From Streptomyces werraensis (lineage in GTDB: Bacteria > Actinomycetota > Actinomycetes > Streptomycetales > Streptomycetaceae): a stretch of DNA of 64,000 bases. The stretch is taken from contig BNBX01000007.1 in NCBI GenBank assembly GCA_014656175.1, forward strand, positions 177,784 to 241,783, written 5' to 3'. The stretch's first letter is position 1; every line of letters starts with the position of its first letter. A program made the translations under genes and the position numbers. This document shows, one piece after another, positions 56,469 to 64,000 of this stretch. The notes below the pieces were generated by a model, which did not search any database, was not told the origin of the DNA, and saw only the letters and a list, made by a program, of their open reading frames with translations.

Positions 56469-57203
56469 TCAGACGATCGCGGACGTCCGGCGCCACAGTT
56501 CCGCGAGTGCCGCGTCGCCCGTCACCTTCGGCACGGGGAGCCGGTTCCACAGCGACAGGTACAGCTCGGCGGCCGGACCGGACACCTCGCACTCCGCGTC
56601 CCCGGCCGCGTCCCGGGTCGTCACCGGCGGCTCCTGCGACAGCCGTACCGTCCACACCGCGTCCGCGTCCGTCGCGCGTATCCGGAGCACGCGCGGCTCC
56701 GGGGTGCGGACGCGGCTCCTGCGGCGGGCGTGGAAGCCGCGCAGCAGTTCGTCGACGCCGTCCACCGCGAAGTCCGTGGCGACGGGCGCCGGGTCGCCGC
56801 CGCGCGCGGCCTGCGCGTCCCAGCGGTGCACGGCGGTCTCGTGGGCCTGGCGGCGGGCCCAGAAGGCGAGTCCGGACTCGGCGCCGGGCAGGAAGGTCCA
56901 GCACTCCACGTCCGGCTTCGCCTCGCGGAGCGTGTCGAGCAGCGCGCCGTGGCAGGCGCGGTACCAGGCGACCAGCTCCGGACCGTCCAGGTCCGGGTGC
57001 TCCTCCATCGGGCGGGGCGCCGGGCACGCGTCGGCGACGAAGCCCGCCGCCCACCGGTGCACCACGCCGGTGTGCCGCAGCAGGTCCCGAACCCGCCAGT
57101 CCGGGCAGGCGGGGACGGGGGCTCCGGGCCCCGCCTGCTCCGCCGCGTCGGCCAGCGACCGGCCCTCGTGCTCAAGGATCTCCAGGTACCAGGCAGTCTC
57201 CAT
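56469..57203 (-). CDS. Maleylpyruvate isomerase-family mycothiol-dependent enzyme (DinB/MDMPI fold)
   Basis: A 244-residue protein. The N-terminal helical bundle carries metal-binding His positions: VRDLLRHTGVVHRWAAGFV (first His) and ARRQAHETAVHRWDAQAARG (HxxxxxH pair). The rest is the C-terminal MDMPI domain with DGVDELLRGFHARR and LYLSLWNRL. Such enzymes use mycothiol as cofactor in actinomycetes to isomerise or detoxify. The ATG at 57203 starts METAWYLEILEHEGRSLADA, as in relatives. Confidence 0.9.
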   Translation of the reverse strand: METAWYLEILEHEGRSLADAAEQAGPGAPVPACPDWRVRDLLRHTGVVHRWAAGFVADACPAPRPMEEHPDLDGPELVAWYRACHGALLDTLREAKPDVECWTFLPGAESGLAFWARRQAHETAVHRWDAQAARGGDPAPVATDFAVDGVDELLRGFHARRRSRVRTPEPRVLRIRATDADAVWTVRLSQEPPVTTRDAAGDAECEVSGPAAELYLSLWNRLPVPKVTGDAALAELWRRTSAIV

Positions 57204-57257
57204 GGCCGGGAGTCTGCCCCACGGAGGGCCGGTGCGGTCGGTGCTTTTCCCGGCGCC

Positions 57258-58136
57258 CTAGGGCAGCGGCGTCCCGCCCGTCGCGTTCACGATCTCGGCG
57301 GTGATGTACGACGCCTCCTGAGAGGCGAGGAAAACGTACGCCGGGGCCATCTCGGCCGGCTGGGCCGGACGCCCGATCGGAGCCTGCTTGCCGAACTCCG
57401 CCGTGTCGGGCATCGTCGCTGGGATCAGCGGCGTCCACACCGGGCCCGGCGCCACCGCGTTGACCCGGATGCCCCGCTCGATCAGCATCTGCGCCAGCCC
57501 CTGCGTGAAGGTGACGATGGCGCCCTTGGTGGTCGCGTAGTCCAGCAGATGCGGACTCGGCTTGTACGCCTGCACGGACGCCGAGTTGATGATGCTGCCG
57601 CCCTCGTTCATGTGCGGGACGGCGAACTTGCACAGCCAGAACATGCCGTACAGGTTGGTGCGCAGCACCCGGTCGAACTGCTCGGTGGTGATCGCCTCGA
57701 TGCCGTCCGGCTGCGACATCTGGTACGCGGCGTTGTTCACCAGGATGTCGATGCCGCCGAACTCGGAGACCGCCCGGTCGATCAGCGCCCGGCAGTTCTC
57801 CTCCTCCCGGATGTCGCAGGACACGGCCACGGCACGCCGCCCGGCCTCCTCCACCCAGCGTGCGGTCTCGGCCGCCTCGTTCTTCTCGCTGTCCAGATAC
57901 GTGAAGACCACGTCGGCCCCCTCGCGGGCGAACGCCAGGGCGACCGCGCGGCCGATGCCGGAGTCCCCGCCCGTGATCACGGCCGTACGGCCGGTGAGGC
58001 GGCCGCTGCCCCGGTAGGAGTCCTCACCGTGGTCCGGCGGCGGGTCCATGGGGCCGGTCCAGCCCGGATGCGGCTGGTCCTGGGAGGGGAAGTCGGGGGT
58101 GGGGTGCTGGTCGACGGGGTTCTGCTGCTCGCTCAC
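57258..58136 (-). CDS. SDR family oxidoreductase (YghA/GsiB-like, long N-terminus)
   Basis: A 292-residue Rossmann enzyme. A ~45-residue polar leader (SEQQNPVDQHPTPDFPSQDQ) precedes AVITGGDSGIGRAVALAFAR (NADP loop), NNAAYQMSQ, SIINSASVQAYKPSPHLLDY with the catalytic Ser and then YATTKGAIVTF (Tyr-x-x-x-Lys). The long leader and DSGIGRA loop are seen in general stress-related SDRs. The GTG at 58136 follows GGGAGAG. It lies between the mycothiol enzyme and MFS genes on the same strand. Confidence 0.92.
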   Translation of the reverse strand: MSEQQNPVDQHPTPDFPSQDQPHPGWTGPMDPPPDHGEDSYRGSGRLTGRTAVITGGDSGIGRAVALAFAREGADVVFTYLDSEKNEAAETARWVEEAGRRAVAVSCDIREEENCRALIDRAVSEFGGIDILVNNAAYQMSQPDGIEAITTEQFDRVLRTNLYGMFWLCKFAVPHMNEGGSIINSASVQAYKPSPHLLDYATTKGAIVTFTQGLAQMLIERGIRVNAVAPGPVWTPLIPATMPDTAEFGKQAPIGRPAQPAEMAPAYVFLASQEASYITAEIVNATGGTPLP

Positions 58137-58246
58137 GTTCTCTCCCGGATCCGCGCGGTGGTCGCTTGCGGCGTCCGCCGGGCGGAGGACCGGCGGACAC
58201 CGACGACCGGGTACCCCGGCGCCGCCCGGTGATCCCCGCCGGGCGC

Positions 58247-59446
58247 TCAGTTCGTCCGTACGTTCCGGGTCGTGAAGCCGATGGCGGTGGCCACCGCGGC
58301 CAGCACCGCCACGCTGGTCAGGGCGGCCGGGAGGCTGTACCAGTCGGCCATGAACCCGATCGCGGGCGGGCCGAGCAGCATCCCGCCGTAGCCCAGCGTG
58401 GAGGCTGTCGCCACGCCGCTCGGGCCCGCCAGCGCGCCCGCCCGCTCCACGGCCACGGGGAAGAGGTTGGCAAGCCCCAGCCCGGTGACGGCGTACCCGA
58501 GCAGAGCCGCCCACAGATACGGCGCGAGCGCGCCGGCGAGCATGCCGGCCGCGGCCGTGGAGCCGCCCACCAGGATCGTGCGGGTCCGGCCCAGCCGTTC
58601 CAGCAGTGTGGTGCCGCTCAGCCGGCCGATCGTCATGGCGAGCGCGAAACACAGGTACCCGACCGCCGCCGCGCCCGGCGAGGCGTCCAGGTCCTGCTCC
58701 AGATGGAGCGCTCCCCAGTCGGCCAGCGCGCCCTCGCCGTAGGCGGTGCACAGCGCGATCAGCCCGAAGACGGTCACCAGGGCGCGGGTGCGCCGGTCGC
58801 GCCGGGGCGCGGAGCCCTTGGCGGGCCGTCCCCCGTCCGCCGGTGTCAGCGGCTCGCACCGCATCAGCGCCCGCCCCGCGACCGCCGTCACCAGCAGCGC
58901 GATCACGGCGAGCCCCGTGAGATGCCGGACCGGGGACAGGGAGCCGGCGACCAGGGCGCCCAGCCCCGCGCCGATCATGCCGCCGAGGCTGAACGCCGCG
59001 TGGAAGCTGGGCATGACCGGCCGCCGCAGCGCCGCCACCAGATCGACGGCGGCACTGTTGAAGGCGACGTTGATCCCGCCGTACGCCGCGCCGAACACCA
59101 GCAGCACGGCGCCCAGCCCGAGCGCGGAGTGGGTCAGCGGCGGCAGGGCCACGCTGACGCTGAGGAGCACCGCGCAGACGACGGTGACCAGGTGGCTGCC
59201 GTACCGGCGGCACAGCCGGCCGGTCAGCGTCATGGTGATCACGGCGCCCGCGGAGACGCCGAGCAGCGCGAGCCCCAGGGCGCTCGCTGACGCCCCGGTC
59301 TGTTCCTTGATAGCGGGGATGCGGACGACCCAGCCGGCGAAGACGAAGCCGTCCAGGGCGAAGAAGGCGGTCAGGGCGAGTCGGAGTCGGACGAGGTCGG
59401 TACCCGGCACGGCACTGTGCGCACGGGTTTTGTTTATCAGCGGCAC
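58247..59446 (-). CDS. MFS transporter
   Basis: A 399-residue protein with 12 predicted membrane segments in two bundles. Loop 2-3 has GRLCRRYGSHLVTVV, and the central loop is basic (RPAKGSAPRRDRRTRALVTV). FGAAYGGINVAFNSAAVDL in the first half and TASTLGYGGMLLGPPAIGF in the second are like YbjJ-type MFS proteins. Substrate unknown. The GTG at 59446 follows TAGCCT by 7 bp, so the message may be leaderless. It is divergent from the sortase-substrate gene. Confidence 0.88.
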   Translation of the reverse strand: MPLINKTRAHSAVPGTDLVRLRLALTAFFALDGFVFAGWVVRIPAIKEQTGASASALGLALLGVSAGAVITMTLTGRLCRRYGSHLVTVVCAVLLSVSVALPPLTHSALGLGAVLLVFGAAYGGINVAFNSAAVDLVAALRRPVMPSFHAAFSLGGMIGAGLGALVAGSLSPVRHLTGLAVIALLVTAVAGRALMRCEPLTPADGGRPAKGSAPRRDRRTRALVTVFGLIALCTAYGEGALADWGALHLEQDLDASPGAAAVGYLCFALAMTIGRLSGTTLLERLGRTRTILVGGSTAAAGMLAGALAPYLWAALLGYAVTGLGLANLFPVAVERAGALAGPSGVATASTLGYGGMLLGPPAIGFMADWYSLPAALTSVAVLAAVATAIGFTTRNVRTN

Positions 59447-59664
59447 AAAAGCAGGCTAGGCGGCGTCCCGATCCGGCGGCAAGAGGTCGCGGGACACGGC
59501 GGAAGTGAGCGTGAGCACCGCCGGAGGGGTGGGGGCGTTAACCCGTGTGATCCTCCCGGATGGTGGGGCCGCGCGACATGACTGAGCGTGGATCAGGCCG
59601 GAGCCCGGGACCCGTTGTGCTGACGCGGAGTCAGCTGCCCGGCCTCCAGTGGAAGGACTCTCAG

Positions 59665-60147
59665 ATGCGCTCTGCCCGCATGGTGCTCGCCGCCGCGACG
59701 GCCACGGCGGCTCTCGCCGTCGCCGCCCCCGCGGCCTACGCCGACCACGACGGCGACAGCGGACACGACAAGTCTTCCTACAGCAAGGAGTACGACAAGG
59801 AGAGCAAGCACGACGAGGGTGACAAGTACGACAAGCCGCACGGCGGTGTCCACGCGGGCGGCGGCGCCCTGTCCGCGGTGACCGGCGACGACTGGGGCAC
59901 CGCCAAGGACCCGAAGTACGACCCCGAGACCTACAAGGAGAAGGGCGACTCGGAGAGCGAGGAGTCCTGGAGCGGCAAGCAGGACAAGGAGTGGAAGCAC
60001 GAGAAGCCGCACGGCGGCGTGCACACCGGCGGCGGCGGTCTCGCCTCGGAGCCCGGTGTCACGGCGGGCGGCCTGGCCGCGCTCGCGGTCCTCGGCACCG
60101 GCGCCTACGCACTGCGCCGTAAGAAGGTCTCCGGGAACATGGCCTGA
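59665..60147 (+). CDS. Secreted, probably wall-anchored protein beside a class F sortase
   Basis: A 160-residue precursor. A signal peptide (MVLAAATATAALAVAAPAAY, cut near AYA-DHD) is followed by a highly charged Lys/Asp/Glu/Ser region with two copies of KPHGGVHAGGG / KPHGGVHTGGG. The end (TAGGLAALAVLGTGAYALRR, then KK) is a hydrophobic helix plus basic tail as in sortase substrates. No LPXTG is seen; TGGGGLASEPG precedes the helix. The ATG at 59665 has GGAAGG. The sortase gene follows 131 bp downstream. Confidence 0.78.
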   Translation: MRSARMVLAAATATAALAVAAPAAYADHDGDSGHDKSSYSKEYDKESKHDEGDKYDKPHGGVHAGGGALSAVTGDDWGTAKDPKYDPETYKEKGDSESEESWSGKQDKEWKHEKPHGGVHTGGGGLASEPGVTAGGLAALAVLGTGAYALRRKKVSGNMA

Positions 60148-60278
60148 GCCGTGCCCGGGGTCATAGCGGCCGGGGCCGTCCCCGGCGCCCCGCGCGTCAC
60201 GACGGCCCCGTCCGCCCCCTCCCGAGTCCTCCCTCCCCGACATGCCCTCCGCCGTGCCCGAACGAGGTGGTTCCCCCG

Positions 60279-61013
60279 ATGCCGGTCAGTGCCCCCACTC
60301 CCGCCGAACCCGACCAGGCGTCCCCGACGAGGCGCCGAGTGCGCTCCGTCATGACCGCGGTCTTCTGGGGCGGGGCCGGTCTGCTGCTGGCCACCACGCT
60401 GATGGGCGGCGGGGAGGACCCGCCCGACGACGCCCACGGACCGCACGCCTCCCGCACGGTCGCCGCGGCGCCCTCGGCCGACGTGTCCACGGGACCGGCC
60501 GAGGGCGGGTCCGCCGCATCGGCGTCCCCCGCCGAACGGCCCCCCGGCACACACCTGCCGCGCTCCGCGCCGACGAGGCTGGTCATCCCGTCCATCGGCG
60601 TGAACGCCCCCTTCACGGCACTCGACCTCAACAGTCAGGGCCAGCTCGAAGCGCCCCCGCCGAACGACACCAACCTCGTCGGCTGGTACGCCAAGGGCGT
60701 CTCCCCGGGCGAGCCGGGCACGGCGATCATCGCCGGGCACGTGGACACCAAGACCTCCGCGGCCGTCTTCGCGCGCCTCGGCGAACTCGACAAGGGCGAC
60801 CGCTTCCAGGTGCGGCGCGCCGACGGCACCCGTGCCACGTTCGTCGTCGACGAGGCGGAGTCCTTCGACAAGGACGCCTTCCCCGACGAGCGCGTATACG
60901 CCGACACCCCCGACGCGCAGGTGCGGCTCATCACCTGCGCCGGCGCCTACGACCACGCCGCCAAGGACTACACCGAGAACCTGGTGGTCTTCGCCCGCCT
61001 CGTCCGCACCTGA
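60279..61013 (+). CDS. Class F sortase
   Basis: A 244-residue transpeptidase anchored by one N-terminal membrane segment (~24-42). The sortase domain has TRLVIPSIGVNAPFTALDLN, AIIAGHVDTKTSAAVFARLG with catalytic His154, VRLITCAGAYDH with Cys220 and ENLVVFARL with Arg240. Class F sortases are typical of actinomycetes and attach proteins to the wall. The ATG at 60279 has GAGGTGG eight bases upstream; GTG at 60267 is an alternative. It is followed by a terminator shared with the convergent mannanase gene. Confidence 0.93.
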   Translation: MPVSAPTPAEPDQASPTRRRVRSVMTAVFWGGAGLLLATTLMGGGEDPPDDAHGPHASRTVAAAPSADVSTGPAEGGSAASASPAERPPGTHLPRSAPTRLVIPSIGVNAPFTALDLNSQGQLEAPPPNDTNLVGWYAKGVSPGEPGTAIIAGHVDTKTSAAVFARLGELDKGDRFQVRRADGTRATFVVDEAESFDKDAFPDERVYADTPDAQVRLITCAGAYDHAAKDYTENLVVFARLVRT

Positions 61014-61027
61014 GACCCACGACGAAC

Positions 61028-61064
61028 GGCTGCCCGGAAGGGGGAGGGACCCCTCCGGGCAGCC
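61028..61064. terminator. Terminator between sortase and mannanase genes
   Basis: GGCTGCCCGGA (61028-61038) and TCCGGGCAGCC (61054-61064) pair perfectly, with further GGGG/CCCC pairing inside. It serves two convergent genes. Confidence 0.82.
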
Positions 61065-61071
61065 GGCTCCG

Positions 61072-62709
61072 TCACGCCGCGGAGCACTCCGCGCCGTTGA
61101 GCAGGAACGCCGTCGGGCTGGTGTTGGTCCCCGAACGCGAGCCCGTGAAGCCCAGCGACACCGAACCGGACGGCGGGATCGTCGCGGTGTACGGGGCCGC
61201 CGCGACGCTCACCTCCGCACCGCTCTGCGTCACCGTCCCGCCCCACAGACTGGTGATCCGCTGGCCCGCCGGGAAGGCCCAGCGCAGCGTCCACCCGACG
61301 ACCGCCGTGCTCCCGGTGTTCCGGACGACGACCTCGCCCTGGAAGCCCCCGGGCCACTCACCCGTCACCCGGTAGGCGACCGCGCAGGACCCGGCCGCCG
61401 GACCCGACGCCGTGGTGACGGTCACCGTCGCGGAACGCGCCGAACGGTTCCCGGCCGCGTCCCGCGCGTACACCGCGAAGGTGTACGACGTGTTCGCCGC
61501 GAGACCGGTCACCGTGGCCGTGGTGCCGAAGGACGAGGCGACGACGGTCTCCGGGCCGCCGGCGACCCGCACGACGTCGTAGCCGGTCACTCCGACCGCG
61601 TCGGTGGCCGCGCCCCAGGTCAGGGTCACGGAGGAGGACGTCACCGCGGAGGCCGCCGGAGCGCCCGGAGCGGTCGGCGCCGTGGTGTCCTCGCCCGGGC
61701 CGCTCCGGTAGACCGCGGCCTCCTCGGACGTGGCCGCTATCCCGTCCGGACCGTCGAAGAGGCGCTGCCCCCAGCTGGTCATCCGGTCCGGGTCGAAGTT
61801 CTCGACCATGTCCAGGTACTCGACCCCGCCGCCGTTGCCGCTCCACGACCAGCCCAGGTAGCCGATGCCGAGCTGCCGGGTGACCGACAGGATGGCGTCC
61901 TCGTCCGGGTTGCCGTCGGAGTGGTCGTGCCCGAACTCGCCCACCACGACGGGGAGTTTCGCGGCGACGAACCGGTTCAGGTAGTCGCTCACCTCGGCGG
62001 CGGTGTCGAAGACGCCGTACATGTGGATGGAGAACACCGTGTTGGCGTCCGGGTCGGCAGCGAACACGGAGGCCGCGTTGTCGCGCATGGTGAACGCCCA
62101 GTCCTGGCCCCAGTTGGGAGCGTCGACCATCAGCGTGTGGTCGAATCCGGCGGCTCGCAGCTTCTGGATCGCCGCCTTGGTGTCGTCGGTCCAGCGCGTG
62201 TAGCCGGTGTTGCCGTGCGGCTCGTTGCCGATGTTGACGACGACGTGGTCCTCCTGGCCGACGAGCGCGTCGCGCACCTCGATCCAGTAGTCGGCGGCGC
62301 GGGACAGCGTCACCGCTCCGCTCTGCTCGCCGTAGCCGGTGGTGTCGTGCACCTCCAGGACGCAGATCAGCCGGTTGCGCTTGCACTGGCTGACGACGTT
62401 CGCCACGTCGGCGGTGTCGTTGCGGGTCCACCGGTCGCCGCTGGACAGCACCACGCGCACGGTGTTGGCGCCCTTGGCCTTGATGTGGTCCAGCGAGTCG
62501 AGCCGGTCGGCGTACCAGGTGTGGGCGTGGTTGACGCCGCGCATCACGAAGTCGTTCCCCGACGCCTCGAGGAGCCGTCCGTTCTGCACCCGGAACCCGG
62601 TGGGTGCCGCGTGGGCGGGGGCGGTCGGGGCGAGCAGCGTCAGGAGCAGACCCGCGAGCGCCGCGAGGAGGGCGGCGGCCCGAGGAGCGGTGTGAGGGGT
62701 GGTTCTCAT
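61072..62709 (-). CDS. Secreted GH5 (subfamily 8-like) beta-mannanase with FN3 and CBM2
   Basis: A 545-residue precursor. Signal peptide (~1-35), catalytic TIM barrel (~36-330) with GNDFVMRGVNHAHTWYADRL, acid/base Glu163 in VVNIGNEPHGN and nucleophile Glu258 in PVVVGEFGHDHSDG, an FN3 domain (~345-430, TAPTAPGAPAASAVTSSSVT) and a C-terminal CBM2 (~440-545, CAVAYRVTGEWPGGFQGEV, conserved Trp). It hydrolyses mannan or glucomannan while bound to cellulose. The ATG at 62709 has GGAG. It starts 56 bp after the SGNH gene and shares its CebR-controlled promoter. Confidence 0.93.
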   Translation of the reverse strand: MRTTPHTAPRAAALLAALAGLLLTLLAPTAPAHAAPTGFRVQNGRLLEASGNDFVMRGVNHAHTWYADRLDSLDHIKAKGANTVRVVLSSGDRWTRNDTADVANVVSQCKRNRLICVLEVHDTTGYGEQSGAVTLSRAADYWIEVRDALVGQEDHVVVNIGNEPHGNTGYTRWTDDTKAAIQKLRAAGFDHTLMVDAPNWGQDWAFTMRDNAASVFAADPDANTVFSIHMYGVFDTAAEVSDYLNRFVAAKLPVVVGEFGHDHSDGNPDEDAILSVTRQLGIGYLGWSWSGNGGGVEYLDMVENFDPDRMTSWGQRLFDGPDGIAATSEEAAVYRSGPGEDTTAPTAPGAPAASAVTSSSVTLTWGAATDAVGVTGYDVVRVAGGPETVVASSFGTTATVTGLAANTSYTFAVYARDAAGNRSARSATVTVTTASGPAAGSCAVAYRVTGEWPGGFQGEVVVRNTGSTAVVGWTLRWAFPAGQRITSLWGGTVTQSGAEVSVAAAPYTATIPPSGSVSLGFTGSRSGTNTSPTAFLLNGAECSAA

Positions 62710-62765
62710 GGCGGCTCCAGGAGAGGGGTGGGTGAGGTCGTTTCCGTGCCGGAGGACGTTCGGCG

Positions 62766-63875
62766 TCAGGCGCCGGGCGCGGCCGCGCAGTCGGCGGTGG
62801 CGGCGGGGGGCGGCCCCGCGGTCGTGGTGGCGATCAGCCCGAACGCCGTGCTCGCACCAGGGGCGAGGGAGCCGTTCCGGCCCGCGTCGGAGACGGTGGC
62901 CACGCCGTCGGCCGCCGTCGTCAGGAAGCCGTTCCACACCTGGGTGACCCGGGCGCCGTCGGCCGGCCGCAGCGTCACCGTCCAGCCGCGGACGGGGACG
63001 GCGGAGGTGTTCCGCACGGTCACCTCGGCCTGGTGGCCGCCCTGCCGGACGGAGACGGAGCGGAAGGACGCGGTGCAGGTGACAACGGGGTCGCCGGGGT
63101 CCCCGGGGCCGCCCGGGGTGTTCTCCACCTGCGCGGCGAGGGCGGGGAACCAGCGGGCGGCGATCTTCTCGTCCCCGTCCGCGTCGGGGTGCACGCCGTC
63201 GTAGGTGTCGGTGGCGGTGTCGAAGCCCGTCCACTGGTCCACGACGACCACGGGGGAGCGGTCGGTGCTCGCACCGGCGGCCCAGGCGGGGATACGGACG
63301 TTGAGGTCGACCACCCGCCGGCCGCACCCGGCGCAGGTGGCGGGGCTCATGGGGATCAGTTGGGCGACCAGGACGCGCATGTCCGGGTTGGACTCCCGCA
63401 TCTGCGCGAGCAGTGTGTCGTAGGCGGCGAGGATGCGGTCGGGCGCGACGTCGCTCCAGACGTCGTTCGTCCCGAAGTGCATGACAACGATGTCCGGCCG
63501 GGTGGCGGCCAGCCGGGCGGGCAGCAGGTTCCGGCTCGCGGCATCGGTGACCAGTTCGCCGCCGTGGCCCTCGTTGTCGCCGTCGTGCGCGACCCCGCAG
63601 CCCTGCGGGGGCAGCGTGCCGACGAAGTCGATGCCGGTGTGGCCGGCGTCCTGGAGCCGGTTCCACAGCAAGGCGCGCCAGCAGCCGGGCGAGCCGGTGA
63701 TGGAGTCGCCGAGCGGCATGATCCGCACGGGGTCGGCGGCCGTCGTCGTGTCCGGCGGGGATGCCGCCGTCGCGGCCGGGGCGAGCAGGCCGAGCGACAG
63801 GAGCAGGGCGGCCGGCAGGCCGAGTGACGAGCGGATGCGTGAGCCTGGTAAGCGCGGACGTCGGGTGTGGCGCAT
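62766..63875 (-). CDS. Secreted SGNH/GDSL esterase with CBM2 (acetylxylan esterase-like)
   Basis: A 369-residue precursor. Signal peptide (~1-38), an SGNH domain with IMPLGDSITGSPGCWRALLW (Ser58), VMHFGTNDVWSDVAPDRILA (Asn/Asp of block III) and DTYDGVHPDADG (Asp-His at block V), as in CE3-like acetylxylan esterases, then a linker and a CBM2 (CTASFRSVSVRQGGHQAEVT, ending near residue 365). It probably removes acetyl groups from hemicellulose. The ATG at 63875 has GGAAGGGG. A perfect CebR box lies 26 bp upstream. It is the first gene of a two-gene operon with the mannanase. Confidence 0.92.
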   Translation of the reverse strand: MRHTRRPRLPGSRIRSSLGLPAALLLSLGLLAPAATAASPPDTTTAADPVRIMPLGDSITGSPGCWRALLWNRLQDAGHTGIDFVGTLPPQGCGVAHDGDNEGHGGELVTDAASRNLLPARLAATRPDIVVMHFGTNDVWSDVAPDRILAAYDTLLAQMRESNPDMRVLVAQLIPMSPATCAGCGRRVVDLNVRIPAWAAGASTDRSPVVVVDQWTGFDTATDTYDGVHPDADGDEKIAARWFPALAAQVENTPGGPGDPGDPVVTCTASFRSVSVRQGGHQAEVTVRNTSAVPVRGWTVTLRPADGARVTQVWNGFLTTAADGVATVSDAGRNGSLAPGASTAFGLIATTTAGPPPAATADCAAAPGA

Positions 63876-63900
63876 GGTGTCCCCTTCCCGGAAACGGAGG

Positions 63901-63914
63901 TGGGAGCGCTCCCA
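63901..63914. promoter_or_regulatory. CebR-type operator TGGGAGCGCTCCCA
   Basis: A perfect 14-bp palindrome identical to the established CebR binding consensus of Streptomyces cellulose genes. It lies just upstream of the SGNH esterase gene and predicts induction by cello-oligosaccharides. The remaining DNA to 64000 shows nothing I can call. Confidence 0.9.
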
Positions 63915-64000
63915 TGCGGGACATGAAGCCACCGTTGTCGGTTACGCGTCAAGAGATGAGGCGGGGATCGGTCCCGCGACCTGTGGGGACGAGGAGACGT

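Noticed and set aside
1..64000. CRISPR arrays, tRNA or rRNA genes, prophage and intact insertion sequences
   Set aside because: I saw no regularly spaced short repeats with unique spacers, no tRNA-like cloverleaf I could support, and no transposase or phage gene.
1..64000. A secondary-metabolite gene cluster
   Set aside because: There are no polyketide synthase, NRPS, terpene or RiPP genes; the isolated redox enzymes do not group into a pathway.

Overview
The window is high-GC actinomycete DNA, most likely a Streptomyces chromosome. Support for this comes from G/C-rich third codon positions, frequent GTG starts, several apparently leaderless genes, PaaX/PadR/LacI/TetR regulators beside catabolic genes, a perfect CebR-type box (TGGGAGCGCTCCCA), DUF families common in Streptomyces, and a short intergenic repeat often seen in that genus. 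About 67 protein genes fill nearly all of the 64 kb. I see no tRNA, rRNA, CRISPR array, prophage or intact insertion sequence. The gene set resembles a chromosome arm near the core: housekeeping genes mixed with catabolic, transport and secreted functions.

Layout. 1-9.1 kb: a KhtT/KhtU-like cation:proton antiporter pair, a MerR regulator fused to a DNA sliding-clamp-like domain, small hypotheticals, a DUF5997 gene divergent from a LysR effector domain that has no HTH, a DUF4142 protein, an AsnC/Lrp regulator with a HAD phosphatase, and a FUSC exporter. 9.3-22.5 kb: a degenerate CbiX-like protein, an N-acetylglucosamine kinase-like protein and uracil-DNA glycosylase in one leftward cluster, then a BNR-repeat protein, an AidB-like acyl-CoA dehydrogenase, PadR with a TIM-barrel glycosidase, PaaX, a PL3 pectate lyase, an old yellow enzyme divergent from ArsR, an FprA-like reductase and DUF6214. 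22.5-32.8 kb: DUF305 lipoprotein divergent from an LVIVD protein, TetR, PAP2, an M56 peptidase with a decayed copy of its 3' end, DUF5134, a second FUSC exporter coupled to MarR, VOC, GNAT and GDPD proteins. 33-44.3 kb: DUF6421-SDR-threonine aldolase, a transglutaminase-like protein, a nucleotidyltransferase, a lysophospholipid acyltransferase, thioredoxin, flavin reductase, EtfBA, DUF6986, and a DUF2975/Xre pair. 44.8-53.8 kb: a LacI/ROK sugar module with a GGCT-like protein, a TmrB-like/Nudix fusion, an M20 dipeptidase, a geranylgeranyl-reductase-family flavoprotein, and a Ddn-like F420 protein divergent from TetR. 54.2-64 kb: a NarL-type two-component system, a mycothiol-dependent enzyme, SDR, MFS, a class F sortase with a probable wall-protein substrate, and a CebR-box cluster encoding an SGNH esterase-CBM2 and a GH5 mannanase-FN3-CBM2.

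Functional themes. Plant-polysaccharide use recurs (pectate lyase, mannanase, esterase, possible glycosidase, LacI/ROK), with LacI-type palindromes at three promoters. Redox chemistry is abundant (OYE, FprA, EtfBA, acyl-CoA dehydrogenase, flavin reductase, Ddn-like, geranylgeranyl-reductase-like, thioredoxin). Many regulators sit beside their likely targets with a readable dyad between them. The less ordinary items are the MerR-clamp fusion, the TmrB-Nudix fusion, the HTH-less LysR effector domain facing DUF5997, a metalloprotease-like motif in DUF6421, the M56 3'-end relic, a class F sortase next to a substrate without LPXTG, and two ~400-bp non-coding gaps built of imperfect repeats.
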